A stretch of DNA of 5,808 nucleotides from CAZYJD01 sp964647785. Lineage in GTDB: Bacteria > Bacteroidota > Bacteroidia > NS11-12g > UBA9320. The notes beneath the pieces are model-generated. The model ran no database searches, was not told the DNA's origin, and saw only the letters and a list, made by a program, of their open reading frames with translations. The DNA lies in the NCBI GenBank assembly GCA_964647785.1, contig CAZYJD010000110.1:1-5808 (forward strand), written 5' to 3'. Below, piece after piece: positions 5,452 through 5,808 of this stretch (position 1 is its first letter; each line of letters starts with the position of its first letter). Position numbers and translations under genes: made by a program.

Positions 5452-5808
5452 AGAAAAAACTGACCTTAATAATATTTGGATTGATGCTAATTCCGACAGT
5501 TTATGCTGCACCTGCTGATTCGGTGGGATTGAAGGTGAAGCAGGGTAAAATCTATATCATGCATGAAGTTGAAAAGGGACAGGGCTTGTTTACCATCAGC
5601 AGAAAATACAATGTAGCATTGACGGATATTGTGGGTGCCAATCCGGGTAGTGATAAGCAGATAAATGTCGGACAGATATTACTTATCCCCACTGGAAAAG
5701 ACGCCCCCATGGAAGAAAAAGAGGGAAAATACTATTTCAGCGAAGGAAAACAACAGAATAAAACTACAAACCCCGCCAATCGCTCCGATAAAGAGAATAT
5801 AACGGCAA
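5448..5808 (+). CDS. LysM-domain exported protein (5' part, runs off the right edge)
   Basis: The first 120 residues are present, with no stop before the edge. Residues 1-20 form a signal peptide (KKK, hydrophobic LTLIIFGLMLIP, cleavage near VYA|A). Residues 36-82 are one LysM domain: IYIMHEVEKGQGLFTISRKY opens it, then a VALTDIVGANPG middle and QINVGQILLIPT closing strand. LysM binds N-acetylglucosamine-containing glycan such as peptidoglycan, so the protein is probably held at the cell wall. After it comes a polar, Lys/Asn/Gln-rich linker (about 85-120). In this phylum such proteins often carry further LysM units or a C-terminal domain, which would lie beyond the edge; the catalytic role, if any, is unknown. 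The ATG was chosen because it sits directly at the signal peptide. Transcribed away from nfeD from the promoter near 5381. Confidence 0.88.
   Translation, partial: MKKKLTLIIFGLMLIPTVYAAPADSVGLKVKQGKIYIMHEVEKGQGLFTISRKYNVALTDIVGANPGSDKQINVGQILLIPTGKDAPMEEKEGKYYFSEGKQQNKTTNPANRSDKENITA

Overview
The window looks like chromosomal DNA from a member of the Bacteroidota (Flavobacteriales- or Cytophagales-like; this is inference, I cannot place it more finely). The reasons are the family mix (MbnP-like lipoprotein, YwqK/MORN_2 repeat protein, long-form NfeD, GT9 with a C-terminal Cys cluster, LysM protein of the 'HxVEKGqGLFtIsrkYnV' type), the general lack of Shine-Dalgarno sequences before the genes, and one perfect TAnnTTTG promoter element before the LysM gene.

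Layout. Positions 1-292 hold no firm gene: a short open frame entering from the left edge (+, ending at 98), a weaker competing start on the minus strand, and small inverted repeats. Then come two minus-strand genes, read right to left: a secreted 373-residue MORN_2/YwqK repeat protein (1135-2256) followed after 92 bp by an MbnP-like lipoprotein (293-1042). A 238-bp spacer (2257-2494) contains a 13-bp palindrome with a Fur-family-like AATnATT core and a 28-codon open frame in the same frame as the repeat protein. Next is a tight minus-strand operon, transcribed NfeD-family membrane protease (3921-5309) -> 139-residue secreted protein of unknown function (3505-3924) -> GT9 glycosyltransferase (2495-3508). 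Both junctions are 4-bp ATGA overlaps, so the three are very probably translationally coupled. Divergent from nfeD, on the plus strand, a LysM-domain exported protein starts at 5448 and runs off the right edge.

How they fit together. Most products act in or beyond the inner membrane: a membrane protease/stomatin-partner type protein, a small exported protein, an LPS-core type sugar transferase, a peptidoglycan-binding protein, and two exported proteins of the repeat/MbnP type. This is a cell-envelope neighbourhood. I see no mobile element, CRISPR array, tRNA, rRNA or obvious defence system, and no convincing undescribed multi-gene system. The most interesting leads are the unknown protein wedged between nfeD and the glycosyltransferase, and the TTG start plus palindrome upstream of the repeat protein/MbnP pair.
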